64,000 bases of DNA from Hyposmocoma kahamanoa. Lineage: Eukaryota; Arthropoda; Insecta; Lepidoptera; Cosmopterigidae. The notes below the pieces were generated by a model. The model was not told the DNA's origin and did not search any database. It worked only from the letters and a program-made list of their open reading frames with translations. Position numbers and translations under genes: made by a program. Each line of letters starts with the position of its first letter. The stretch's first letter is position 1. Below are positions 22,995 to 34,964 of this stretch, in pieces. The stretch spans positions 623,286 through 687,285 of the forward strand of contig NW_020655740.1 of NCBI RefSeq assembly GCF_003589595.1, in the 5' to 3' direction.

Positions 22995-25900
22995 AGCATC
23001 CTGGGCGAGTTCAATCGTGAGCAATCGGAGTTCATCAAGGGCCAGGAGGGCCGCGGGGGCTCCGCCGCTGTCGCCCCGTGGGTCGGGGCGCACAACGAAG
23101 CCGCTCTCAAGGAAGAGTGTCTTTCGCTCTCTGTTGTAAGTATCACTTTGTTACATACTAGTTGGAATTGTGGTAACATATCAAGTTCGTTAGACAATTC
23201 TGCCATCTATCTGCCAAATAATAGTTCTTCTAGAAGAACAAAGTTTGGAAGACATCATTAGAGGTGTACAAGCATATGGATGCGATGGTTTGCAGGATCG
23301 GCGGAACTTCGTGCGCGCACCGCCCGCCGGCGTCGATTTCGACTTTGACTACGACAAGATGTACCCGGTGGCCGTCGCCATCATGGCCGAAGATCCCAAC
23401 CTCGAGAAGATGCGCTTCGAACTCGTGCCGAAAGTGTAAGTTATTATCTTTAAATACTTCTTCAAGGTCGTGTCTGAAGCGTAGCACATTTAAACCGAGG
23501 TATCTTATCAAATTTAGAGGTATAATCGTTGTCATTATTTTGGCGCATGGTAAGGTGTTCAAGGCAATTTCACATTAAAAGACTCAAAAATCACAGTTCT
23601 AGTGTTAACGTTTGTTATATTGACATCAGTTACATTGACCTGATCCGCTACATTCATTGGCAATGCCACTATAATGCCACCATGCATTTAGCTTCGTTTA
23701 ATGTTCTTTCAGCGTGAACGGCTGTCCTTTAGGCGGCTATCCTTCCCTAATTTTATATCGGTTGAAGATTTGAACCAACATTGGCCTAAGTCACACAAAA
23801 AAAACATACAGGACACTACCAGATTTCACACAGATGCACGCTCCTACTATATGCATACTCTATAAATAATGCTCTGTATGGAAACAGAAAACTCATTCGA
23901 TAGACGGCAATAGCAATGAGCAGGCCAGTTGATAATTTTTTTCATAAAAATGACTTAAAAACGTGATATTTTTTATTAATACGTAATACAGAAATAATAT
24001 TTTTTAAAGATGTTAAAAACGCGGCTGAAAGCCGTTCCGTTTCGTTGGCAATCGTCGTTAACAGCGAAGCTGCGGCCCCTTGAGACCGTCTCGCTTTTGT
24101 GGAATCTTACCGTAGTACAGCACTTTCGTCCTGTCGACGAACAATACCTAGTTCTCAGTACAATATCTATGATAAGGTACCTTAACGTGTCATCTGGTAA
24201 TGCCTGCAATTAAATTAACAACCTCCTGCTAGAGATAGAGCGCGTTTGCATCCTCATTTGCGTAAGTGAATGTTCTGCTAACTCATTGTATTGTTACTGC
24301 CGCTGCTTGCGATGATTCCTCTTACGTTTATGACGCCCTGATAGCTGTCGAGATTTATTTTATCATCCGCAATTCGACGAATACGACAGTTGATACAAAA
24401 CAAATGAGACACAAATCTTATTAGACCGTGTTGCTTGTTTTGGGACGCAAATACACAAACATATACCTACACGAACACATACATTTTTTAGTTATTTGGA
24501 TTTAATTCCTTCATTATATCATGATGCCGAGGTAATTTGTAATTACCATATCACTCGCACCAACGAAAGTTAAAAAAAAATCGAAATTTTCGTTTAAAGA
24601 GTTGTATTTTAGCGCCCAAGAATTATTTATAAATGTAATTTACCAAGCGTAAATATGATTCATATAAAAATGACCAGCTGTTAATGCCGTGGTATATCTG
24701 CGACATGTGTATGTGTCTAACGTTTTTTGGAGAAAATTATCACACAATAAAAGTACAAGACCTACGACTGCAATCCACCAAAGATTTGCGAGGTACTAGA
24801 CGGTGTGCGAGGAAAAAATCCAATAAGATTACTTCATTTTCTTAGCCTCCCTTAGCGCAGCCCTGGTGGAAAAGGGCTAGCGGTGTTAAGTATTTGTACA
24901 TACAAAAAAGTGAGAGATGTGTGCGAGAGCATCGCCACACCACACTGCACCCCACACGCGCACAGCTGAAGAGTCCGCTGCTCATTCTCGCATCGTTCAG
25001 CTACACACTGTTTCACAGCTTCGCACGCTTACCTCGCGCAGCTTTGGTGGAAACCATCACACCGTTTCACAGCGCCGCTACACATCCACGCACCGCCTGG
25101 CAACCTCGCACATCTCTAGTGTAATCGCAGCTTAAATGTTAAGATTGATATTATACACCTAGAAAAAAACAGAAATTGCAACCAAGTGTAGATATTTCGC
25201 GCCTATAATTCTGACTTGTTTGACCTACTCTTGCTTTGCCCATGCGAATTTTATGACATTTAGGTACCTATTCGTTTAGAACGTAGCAGTTTAAATTATA
25301 TATGTGACCATCATATTTATGGTCTTTTATTGAAGATGGAGTAAAATCACATTTTCAGGGTTGCCCGCTTTCGTGAAATTTTAAATAGTTATGTAGATGT
25401 CGACAATTTTATCGATAGATTGTGAAAGTAGGTAAAATTTTGCCAAAAATGTGTGAATTGTGAATGTCACGACGACGTTCTAATGATTACTAATGGCGTC
25501 ATTGTATTCTTTATTCGTAATTTGGCTATTGGTCTATTGGTATCCAAATCAAGTCTTAGCCATATACATATAAATAATGACTTGCGGATTTGTTTATGTA
25601 TATTAAATACAAATGAAAAACTTTAAAGTATGTCTCCTATGTGTATTTTTTATATACATACTGCTAAACTTGGAGTGTGTATGTATGAATTTTTTACAAT
25701 TCAAATGACCGTCCCCTGCCGTTGGACGAATAATTGGTCGATGATGATTCAAATGAAACAAGTTCGGCTATTTAATTCATAAGTGTAGACGACATTCAGT
25801 CGATAGTCGATAGAATATGTAAAGACTGCAATCACTAGGTGCACACAAGCGGGCAACACTTTTACGCAATGAATTGTCATTTTACTCCATCTTCAAAAAA

Positions 25901-28900
25901 AGACAGACGAAGAACGCAAAAAGGGCTTGAATTATAATAACAACATTTATATGAACCACTCTGCTACAGAACGTTATATCCTTTTTTTTTATTAAACGTT
26001 CTAGTATATTGACATTGTCATCATAGTTCAACTTTTTTTTTGGCATTCCAAGAATAACAGATATACTATATCTGGCTATTTGACAACAGGCGGTTTCAAT
26101 GCTATTTATACATGACAGTGAAGAAAACGCTGTTTTTTTTTTAAATGAACAGATTAAAAAAAAAGTTTTTGAACTCAGAAAGGTTGGCATTTCAACATTT
26201 AGAGGTAGTGTATGTACCAGATGGATTGGCCGAAAATTTTCTAATTGCCGACGATGGGGACACAGAGAAGATATTAAGTATTTGTCTCCAAATTGCCAAG
26301 AAAAATTATTCGGAACACTAAGAAAGCCTTCTATTATAGAGATGGCACGTTCAAATGTGTACCACGCCCACGTGGATTTAAACTCTAGTAAAAGTACAAC
26401 TAACATCATCCCCATAACCTTTTGCCTAATAAAACCCAGGATACATACATGCGCCTCTTTACCATACTAAAAAATCAGCTGGGACTGAATATTAGACATT
26501 TTAAGTGCGATTACGAAGTGGCAGTTATGCAGACAGCGAAGTTTTTCCACAAGCCAAAGTTAGTGGTTACTTTTTCCATTACCAACAAGCAAGAAAAAAT
26601 CAATAGAAATGGGACTGACCACAATTAGAGCAAACAGAAAAGTTATTCGCATGGTCGCTGTTATGCCGCTTCTACCACCACGATACATACCAGAAATTTG
26701 GCAATTTATTTACGGCATGATAGAACCATTGTCTTTAGAAATGAAACGTTTTCAAAATTATTTAACGTTAACGTCAACGTCACTGGACCACCAACGCTTT
26801 AGAAAGATGGCACCGACGGCTCAACGTTAAGATTCCAAAACGCCCAAGTTTATTTCATTTTATACACAAAATCAGAGGAGAGTCTAAGCATTTTGATATA
26901 ATTATTAAGAAAAGTCTCTTTCAAAGTGGAAGGAAAGATAGAAAAAAAAGACGTGGTATTCGACAAAAAATATAAGCAAATAACATTGACTTACAAATAA
27001 ATGGACGACGGGTCTAATACAAAAACCACGAAAAAAATGTCCCAAGTCAACCTATTCGAAATTTAAATTGTTATGTCATCGCAGTATCGCGCTGTCCGTA
27101 GAACAAATGAAGACTAAAGCGGAGTGTCGCGCTCTGTATACGATTTTAGCGCCTTACAAGTGCGGACACTTTTTAGCGCGGACCCGACGTTGGCAAATAA
27201 TGTCAAGTTTACTGGAAAACGAGATTACAGTGGAGCAATTCTTAAAAAAATTTAATGTAAAATAAAACTTTTAATGTAAAATAGCAGTATTACAACTTTA
27301 ACTTTATTTCTATAATAGCCGTTGTCTGGCACTCCGTCCGCATTACATTTTTTTGTACATACTATATTATACTAGGTACTACTGATTCATTTCTAAAGGT
27401 AATGGTTATATCATACCGTAAATAATTTGCCGTTCTTCCTTCATTAGACCTTACCGAAATATATTTGACACGAATACGAATATGATTTAGTATATGTACC
27501 AATTATATAACGATTTTATTTAGGAAGCTTGATTTTTAATTCTTAGTTTACCTACGCCTTATTTTATTATTCCGATAATAGGTAACTCGGCGAACAGTAA
27601 ATTTTTTTAGAATAAGCCGTTTTGAGAATAGGTCCTATGTCTACTAAACCGGAATTTCCCTAATACAATCAATAATTTAAAGCAGCAGTAGAGCTCCACT
27701 AATCCTCCTTGTGAAAGCTATAATGCTCACATTACTGCGTTCCGGCTTAGAAGGGTAAGGGTGCTGGTGAAATTACAGGCACATGGGACTTGTCAACTTA
27801 TGTCTCAGGTGACGGGCGCAGTGGCAGTGCCCCTCATATCTTTACGATTTAAAGCTCTATGTGGCTCTGCAACTGTTATGGGCAGGCGTGTAGCTTACCA
27901 ACAGGCGCACGACTGGTTCGTCCGGTCACTTGATATTATACTCGTAAAATAAAAACAATGTGTAAATTAGTGAATTGACAAACAATTAGAAAAATGAGAT
28001 ATTTCTAGAATAAGTCTTTTTAAGAATAAGTCCTTTTAAGAATAAGTCTTTGTACGAATAAGTCTTAAGTAGAATAGGGTATTTCCCGAATAAGGCATTT
28101 TCAGAATGAGGCCTACCACGATTACGTCGTTTTACGACCATAGGTCATTTTGAGAATAGGTCCTTTGTCTACTAATGCTCGGTAACAATTTGTGGTCCAT
28201 TTGCAACGCCCTAGCTTTCCAACTTACAACACGCCAGTGTGGGTTAGGGTCGATTGGATGAAGAATATATTTTTTCTTCTTAGTTTGCCGTTTCTCCACG
28301 AAGGTTGGCGACCATCATGGCTATTGTCATTTTTGAAGCTGCCGCACGAAAGGGGGAAGTTTTTCAGATTCTTCACCAACGAGGTTTTCCTTCTGCCAAG
28401 ACTACGCTTTCCTTTGATTTCCCTCCGCATTATTAGTTGAAGAATCCTGTATCCATTGCCCCTCATTACGTGGCCAAAACACTGCAGCTTCCTTTTTTTT
28501 ACAGTTCTGTATAATAGTGGCTGTAGAGCTCCTTGTGAAAGAGTTCGTCCAAGGAAGTACTGCCACCTAACTATTTCTGCCGTCAAACAGTAATGTCAGG
28601 TTTACTGTGTTCCGGTTTTGAAGCGTAAGGGTGCTGGTGAAATTACAGGCACTTGGAACTTGTCAACCATCAGCCGCATGACTTGTTCGACCCGTCCCTT
28701 GATATTATTATTAAAAAAAGAGTTTCCAACTTTGTTCCCATTCGACGAAGAACCTCAACATTGGCGACCTTTTGTACCCACGATATGCCAAGCATACGTC
28801 TGTACAACCACATCTCAAAGGACTCCAGTTTTGAGAATAATGCAATCAAGGTGGCACTCCATGCCAAACAGCAAGATACAGAATATATAACAGCGAATAC

Positions 28901-31900
28901 TCGGACACCCCGAAACTTGGTCATCTTGATTTGGTACCCAATACACGACTCATCATAGCTACTATAGATAGATAGGTAGGTGGGCCTTTGAAGGGGATCA
29001 CTTGTTGATAAGAGGCAATAAACTAGCTCTTTCTCATTCAGGGAGATTTACAAGAAATTTAGAAAATGGTTGGTGGCACCCACCTTCACTTTTTGAAACT
29101 GATTTTAAAGAACGCTAATGCGTAGATACATACATAATACGTAGATCTTTGGTGGCGAATGAGATTGCTGTAGCATATAAAAACAATTAGCATAACCATT
29201 TTTAATTAAAAAAAATTAATTCGTCTCAGTTATTAAGCCTACGTCCAGTGTGGGTAGAATGCGGAAGGAGGTCGGAGAAGCTTCCCAATCTTTTCTCAAA
29301 AGTGCTTAACATATTTTCATGGGCTTAAACTCTACAAGCTAGCGGTTGCAACAAAAGGAATAGTTCAGAGAAGTCAACCATTTCATTTGTGCGTTCCAGT
29401 ATCACGGAGGAAAACTTTTGGCGGAACTACTTCTACCGCCTGTCTCTGATCTGCCAGGCCAACGAGGCTGACGCCGCAGCCGCTAGCCGTCAAGCCAGCG
29501 CTGACGACTCTCAGGGTACGTATACCTTACATCGTGAACTTAAATATTTTGTCACTTCAAAAAACTTAATACGTAAAGATACACAGAGACATACGTTGCG
29601 AGTGTTTCTCTTCTCGCACTTCTGAAAAACGACCAACGCCCAAAACAACCACATTAATTTATCAACGTTAAGCCAAGTGCTCACACGAGCCACATGATGG
29701 CTATGTTGAGATTTACGCGTAAATGACTTTAACTCAGCGAAAATGGCGTCCTACGCACGTCTTTCGCATTTACAAAGCGAACTTTGCTTAGTTTATTTTA
29801 AGCCTATGTGCGCACGCGTCGTGTCTGCAAGATATGTGATAACGTTTATGATCACGTGAAATTTTGTAGATTGAAATCTATAGTCAGTCTTTTTTGAACA
29901 TGGAATAAAATGACAGTTGATTGTGTAAAAATGTTGTCCGTTTACAAGCAGCTAGTAATTGCAGTCGATGAATATTCTATCGACTATCTACTGAATGTTG
30001 GTCACGCTTATGCAATAAATAGCTGAACTTGTCTCGTTAGAACCATCATCGGCCCATTATTCGTCCATCCGTTGGGCACAGGTTCAACTGCGTTTAGAAC
30101 AACGTCTATCAAAAATACAAAAACGAGACATATTTTAAAGTTTCATAATTTCAATTCAATGTAGGTAATCAAATCCGCCTTTTCATATTAAAATGTGTAT
30201 GAATAAAAATTGATTTCGGTTCTAATAAACCAACTTTTAAAATAAGAATAAATTATGCAATAACGCAATTACCTAGTTATCATTGTAACTTTCACAATTC
30301 AGACATTTTTGGCAATATTTTACCGTCTTTCGCAATGTATCGATAAAACTGCCGACAATAACTGCAGGACTATATTATAAGATGTTATGAAAACTGGCAA
30401 CCCTGCAATGTCATTATACTCCGTCTTCAAAATAGATTATAGTCGTTGTACAGGTTTTTTTTCTTGTTTCGTGGCTTTTCTTGGGGCGTTGTTCGCCAGG
30501 GTCAGAAGCATATGAAACGATATTCACGACGCCATTCTCAAAATATTCTTACGTTACCTTATCTACTACTTACACATTCAAAGAGACCATTTTTGTGTTT
30601 TCAGTCCCAATTTATGTTTATCACTATCATCAACCTGTAGTATGTTCCAATAATGGGCATGGGTCTTCTTTAAGGAGAAGGTTTAGGCCTCTATGCAAAT
30701 TGGAGACTTTACACATTTTCCAAGAGTTGTGAACTTTTGTTCGACAAGCAGCGTTCATTATTGTCTATTCCTTCATCGTAGCGAGAGGTATAGCTACTGA
30801 ACATTTCCAAATATACTTGACTTGACTACCGCCGCTGTTCAGAATTGAAATTACCACATTATGTAAAAACGAATCCATCATTATTGTCACGGACCCATTT
30901 TGTTTCCTCATTTTGTTTAATGTTACTTTATTTCATTTCGATTTTGTTTCTTTCAATTCAACCAGACGATAAATCTTCAAGTGACAGTCTGATCGCAAAA
31001 GAGCGGTCGTCGCAAGAGTCCATCGAGGACGCGAAACAACGAATAAAGTCGTTGAAAGTCGATAGAGAGAACGACGATGGTAAGACCGCTGGACAAACGT
31101 TTGATACTGTTTAACCACTGTTTAGAACACGCTTGGTTTCCTACTAACCACTCTACTCGGCAAGTATTCAAGTACTTAATACAAATTGAAATATTCACTT
31201 GAATACCGATAACTTTTTAGTGTTTAGCGGACAAAAGGGACTCCGTCAATGTTGACGCCGTACTTACCGGATTCGATTTTCCTTTACTATTATTTACCTA
31301 GTTTCATTGCACACATAGCCATATTATTTAGTTTGCTTTGTTCCCATGATTTGTAACACAACCGCCACACACGTACCATCGACGAATTAGATATAAAAGT
31401 GTATTTGGACAAGTCTTACCAACTTTGAGGAAAAAAAATACATTGTAATGAAGGCTTGCATGCTATCTCACATTGTTACATTTACTCCGTTCCTACGTAA
31501 TAATTGGAACACGCACGAATTACTAGTGATTCATTTTTGTTTATTTAATTAGTTTGGCAAAACAGAGGATTCCCAAATTTTGTTTCTCTTTTCAAATACG
31601 ATTTTCGCAGGGACGCAAATCTATATAGATAATAGCGGTGTTCATGAATTGTTGCTAAAATTACGGTTTTTTCCCCGGAATGCAGCTTAAGCAAGAGCAC
31701 GGACATCCGGCAGGCATCCGCAGTCACAATTATATTACACCATAATATTGTTGGTTTCCATATGTTATCCACGTAGTATTTAACATTTTAATCATTACAG
31801 TAATGACGGCTTAACACGTACTTTTTAATGGCACATTAATCGATTGTATTACTTTCATGCAGATTATGATGATTTCTGGCAAATGTAGAACGACAAAGAG

Positions 31901-34500
31901 CGTTTAGGAATCTGTAACTGTGTACCAGCAAGATTTTAGAAAGTAGGTAAAACGGTGCGTGGATAGCTTATAGAAAGAACTGACAATTTCGATAGGCCCA
32001 CAATTTCAAACGTACCGTTGCGTTGAACCCACGCCGATTGCTAATCGGGAGGTGGAATACGGATCGATTGGGCAGCTGCAGCAAGAAACGCTGGACCAGC
32101 AAATCAGACTCTGCAATCTCTCCAGAGTTTGGAGACAGTACGCTCGAAATTGTCAGGCCCTAGTCCGTACAAGAGGGTTGCATTAAGAATGTATCACGCG
32201 TTGTAAGGAGATGTTCTAATGCCATGACGCATCGCGTCGCGGGTGCCGTACTTAAAAACGCATTTTCGCTTTATTTAAAAGCTTCGTTATTTGGTGATTT
32301 CCCTCTCTACGGTCAACATTATTGTTTGTAACGCTTTGTTTACTTGTAGTTATGGCATTATTGCGTCAAGCTCCGTTACCGTGTCACTGTTAATCCTCTC
32401 ACTCGTATTACTTTTGGTATTTGTAAGATTTATGCCTGTTTGCAGTTCCTTTGGTTTTTTTATATAAAATTATTAACCTATATCACTATGGAGTCATATC
32501 TTCATCCTTGTTGTTAACTCGTGTGTCGTATACCTACAATTAATAAATGTTTTGTGACAATATAACTTCTTTGTCCCCAAAGATATTTAAATGACGTACA
32601 ATTATATATTTACTTATTAAACTTGTTCTTGTTTTAACGATTGTTGTATCTGACAGTACGGCCTGTGCTTCAATAGCTAGGTACGCAATACACTGTGCTC
32701 GCCTTTATTGCTTCTCCGAGTCCGCTTGGTTAACCAAAGCAGCACTCTGTTACGTCGGCTGTTGAAGTAAAGTCCACCAGCAAAGTAAACTGTATTCACA
32801 TATTTATATATCGAAATTCAAAATACTTCCCTAATAGAATCTATCTTATTTATGTATGTCTACTGTTACATATATGTCTAAGTGCTTATCTGTAAGTTGA
32901 CACACATACGTCACACCGTTCATACGATTCGGCTCATTAAACTGTAAGTGTTTTCATTGTTCAGGTTTTGACATTGCTACCCCAAGCGAATCTCACTTCC
33001 GCTTTCAGTCTCGTAACGGCTTCAAGTGTAGGTCGGTTTTTTGTTGTTTTTCTTTATCTACCTGCTTCTATTTCTCAAAGTTGGTGACGACTCCTTCGTT
33101 TTGTTCCATCTCCTATCGCGTAGCAATGTTGAAACTTACCTATTTTGTACGTACACTGTGTTGTCAGATGGAAAAGTTTCCCGGTATTGCTAACGTGGTC
33201 CGGGACGAGCGCGGGAACGCACCAGTTGCGACATATCACTTATGGGTGACAGTCAATTATGCCCAATAACTGCCGTCTGGAACCTTGTCGCTGACAACAC
33301 ACTCTCCTTTTGTTTTGTGACATTATTTACAATTAGACTAGGACGTCAATATTATCTTTGCGGAAGTATTCCAGTGTTATAAATGTAGACTATAGTTGGT
33401 AATATAACTTATCTTACTTGGGAAGTTGACGAAAGTGGCGACTGGCCTAGCACGCTGTCGCGTCTCTGGCGTCGACGGCTTGACCAGGACCGTGAGCGAC
33501 GCACTTGTCTGTTATTGGTGTCGTTCAGGTATTTAATCTATAGAAGTTAAACTCACCTTGACCTAAATAATCTGGCTACCGTGTGTTTTTAATCATACAA
33601 TAATATAATTAAGACTTAGAGTCCGTTTTGTGGTTAACCTTCAACGCAGTAACATTTTCTTCATTGTCCAAATCTGTTGTGTACCTTTTCACTTGGTTCA
33701 GAGTGTCGTAACGACAATAGTTTCTCGTTATTTAGTTCCTAAAAGTTTCAAGATGTATCTAGTTGGCAATTTTTCATAGACGTAACATTTTTCTTAATTG
33801 AACATTGTTTAGTGAAATACAACGTGTAGTTATTAAATGAAAATTGGCATTTATAGTTAGTTATTATGAATTGAAATAATTATATTATTCTAAAATAACA
33901 TTGGACTTGTCATTTGACCGCATCTTTTTTGGTTCTTCCTTTACGAAAGTATATTTATATTTTAAGTACCTATTACACTTTCTTGGTAATCACAATGCCT
34001 ATTACAAATATTCAAGTGTAACCCGATGATCTAATTTACAGTTCCATTGTTTTAAAAATCAAACTTTGACAAAAATATTTTTGTTTTGGTCAACACGCTT
34101 CACTTCACGCTATGTCGAAGGATTATGTATAAGTACATTGTACATGGAATGAGCAATTCATTCTGCGGTTTTGAATAATAATTTCTTACACTTACGAGAA
34201 AAAAATAACTTACGTTTTGTATAATCTGCTGGATCAAAATATATTTAACACACATATATTTAACGTAGTGTGTCAAAGTTAGCAGTTATGCGTGTTGACC
34301 AAATTATTCTACGGTTTTACAAAGTTGCATGTCTTGTATATAACTAATGCACCAATCGTATTCGGGCGGTTTCAGAGCAATGGGAGAAGGAACTGGAGGC
34401 CGAACTGAAAGAGTACGAGGTTGTGGCAGAGAAAACAGCTGACGAAAAGTGGGAGAAGGAGTGCGAGGACCTGCTGGGAGATGAAATGGACCTCAAGTAG
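22995..34500 (+). CDS. Sap47: BSD-domain synapse-associated protein (SYAP1/Sap47), 3' five exons
   Basis: Exons 22995-23135, 23296-23435, 29400-29515, 30966-31079, 34376-34500 join in frame through GT-AG introns and give 211 residues ending in TAG at 34498-34500. The first visible exon holds the ILGEF and PWVG blocks that precede the BSD domain in this family. The BSD domain covers about residues 50-112, from NFVRAPP through DYDKMYP and LVPKV to the hallmark Phe-Trp in [13 protein letters not shown] (F100, W101). Then come a low-complexity Ala/Ser/Asp linker, a basic coiled-coil-like stretch and an acidic tail rich in Glu/Lys/Trp. In Drosophila the homologue is a synaptic terminal protein; in vertebrates SYAP1 is linked to Akt signalling. 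The N-terminal exon(s) are not found here: the phase-0 start at 22995 follows the acceptor tttgtccacag. Introns are 160 bp, 6.0 kb, 1.45 kb and 3.3 kb; the 6-kb one is full of transposons. Confidence 0.92.
24900..25130. repeat. C-rich segment with repeated CACACC/TTTCACAGC phrases
   Basis: Overlapping plus-strand frames arise from a C-rich, CAC-rich composition. GGTGGAAA occurs at both 24868 and 25046 (CAGCCCTGGTGGAAAAGGG and GCGCAGCTTTGGTGGAAACC). Probably an unclassified interspersed element in a SYAP1 intron. Confidence 0.4.
25322..25905. mobile_element. Inverted-repeat element with GAAGATGGAGTAAAAT ends, copy 1 (~585 bp)
   Basis: Ends of about 30 bp, GTCTTTTATTGAAGATGGAG and its near-perfect complement at 25876-25905. 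Internal ATTTTATCGATAGATTGTG matches the second copy. No coding capacity. Immediately left of the MULE region. Confidence 0.82.
26203..27265 (+). pseudogene. MULE-type transposase pseudogene interrupted by a MITE
   Basis: Plus-strand frames give a MULE DDE transposase: a block from [19 protein letters not shown] (from about 26215), then [12 protein letters not shown] (about 26325; first catalytic Asp in the DGTFK motif), [18 protein letters not shown] and the CDYEVA motif (26410-26540), LGLTTIRAN with [15 protein letters not shown] (26609-26720), and a C-terminal ERWHRRL block (about 26800). Frames shift several times. The coding sequence stops at a 209-bp hAT-like MITE (26984-27192) and resumes after it as [20 protein letters not shown] with TAA at 27263-27265. 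It lies inside the large SYAP1 intron. The long minus-strand frame at 25882-26415 is a shadow of this pseudogene. Confidence 0.82.
26984..27192 (+). mobile_element. hAT-like MITE, copy 1 (209 bp), in the MULE pseudogene
   Basis: Begins CATTGACTTACAA. Flanked by an 8-bp direct repeat GCAAATAA (26976-26983 and 27193-27200), the target-site length of hAT elements. The right inverted repeat stops after GACGTTG, about 20 bp short of the full terminus seen in other copies, yet the target duplication directly follows. Belongs to the short subclass (lacks an internal block of about 40-50 bp). Confidence 0.88.
27609..28190 (+). repeat. 16-bp-register degenerate tandem array, split by a LINE tail
   Basis: Units near AGAATAAGTCCTTTTA. 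From 28007 to 28134 eight successive units each measure exactly 16 bp while their bases diverge; one 18-bp unit (28135-28152) and a last unit AGAATAGGTCCTTTGT (28153-28168) follow. Two more units lie at 27609-27640 with the same ending, AGAATAGGTCCTATGT then CTACTAA. The 350 bp between the two parts hold a LINE 3' UTR fragment. Confidence 0.85.
27690..27960 (+). repeat. LINE 3' UTR fragment (family U), uninterrupted
   Basis: Plus-oriented and the clearest UTR copy: GGGTAAGGGTGCTGGTGAAA, GACTTGTCAACTTATGTCTC, GCAACTGTTATGGGCAGGCG, CGCACGACTGGTTCGTCCGG, then TTGATATTATACTCGTAAAA near the 3' end. Inserted between two parts of the 16-bp-register array. Confidence 0.82.
28224..28924 (-). pseudogene. 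LINE ORF C-terminus (GHVMR type) split by a family-U UTR insert
   Basis: On the minus strand the upstream part (about 28870-28705) reads [20 protein letters not shown] and [16 protein letters not shown]. The downstream part (28500-28240) reads [20 protein letters not shown] and [20 protein letters not shown]. Together they match the C-terminal region of an endonuclease/RT LINE where 'MWLYRRML...VLRR...LGHVMR...GRRR.SWL' run consecutively. A 200-bp plus-oriented LINE UTR fragment (28500-28700) is inserted exactly between them. Confidence 0.78.
28500..28700 (+). repeat. LINE 3' UTR fragment (family U) inserted in another LINE
   Basis: TTGTGAAAGAGTTCGTCCAA, GTACTGCCACCTAACTATTT, GCGTAAGGGTGCTGGTGAAA and GACTTGTTCGACCCGTCCCT parallel the 27.7-kb copy, with an internal deletion of the middle part. 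Confidence 0.75.
29886..30437. mobile_element. Inverted-repeat element with GAAGATGGAGTAAAAT ends, copy 2 (552 bp)
   Basis: Reverse-oriented relative of the 25.3-kb copy (TTTTGAACATGGAATAAAAT and ATTATACTCCGTCTTCAAAA ends). Flanked by TATAGTC at 29879-29885 and 30438-30444, a 7-bp target duplication (8 with one mismatch). Lies in the SYAP1 third visible intron. Confidence 0.83.
30620..30745 (+). repeat. LINE 3' tail fragment (GGGTCTTCTYTAAGG type), copy 2
   Basis: ATCATCAACCTGTAGTATGT, GGGCATGGGTCTTCTTTAAG, AGAAGGTTTAGGCCTCTATG. In the SYAP1 third visible intron. Confidence 0.6.
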
Positions 34501-34964
34501 ACCAGCAAATTTGATTCTGTTCGTCAAATCGTGGGCGTATCCTGAAGCCTAAGAAATTTTTCGATTAAAAAATACAGTTCAGGCTTAACCACTATCTTGA
34601 TGTTATTGACACAAAACAAGTCAATTTCGTGAGGTACAGGAATAGTCTGCATTTCCAATATCAATTTTAATGTCAGCTTTGGCTATGGCACTGGATTTTC
34701 TGTACATCGTTGACATTAATGCACCCTTTTGAGATCCTGTGCTGCGAAGTGTAGGATATGCCCACGATGAGGCGCCGCAACTTCCATTAAGAACAGACAA
34801 TTTCATTGACGTCATCGTCGATGCAGCTAGCATTATTGGAGTGCGCTTTTGCGAATGATTACCTAATTAAAATCATGGCATTACATATTTACAACGCGAA
34901 TGTTTTGCAAGTATTTGTTTCCTATGACTGTACAAGTTTTTTTTTAATATCACTCGGCAGTTGT

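Noticed and set aside
23230..23562. 110-codon minus-strand frame
   Set aside because: Antisense to the SYAP1 BSD exon; a shadow.
25882..26415. 177-codon minus-strand open frame
   Set aside because: It overlaps the plus-strand MULE transposase blocks (DGTFK etc.) and has no recognisable domain; a shadow frame.
28007..28190. CRISPR-like array
   Set aside because: Units are contiguous 16-mers without spacers, in a eukaryotic intron.
31860..32260. Possible degraded coding stretch in the last SYAP1 intron
   Set aside because: Locally higher GC with phrases such as GCTGCAGCAAGAAACGCTGG, but no frame, domain or repeat partner could be supported.
34621..34833. 70-codon minus-strand frame beside the repeated transporter-intron segment, possibly a duplicate transporter exon
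   Set aside because: The translation has no similarity to any exon of the 18.8-21.5 kb transporter.
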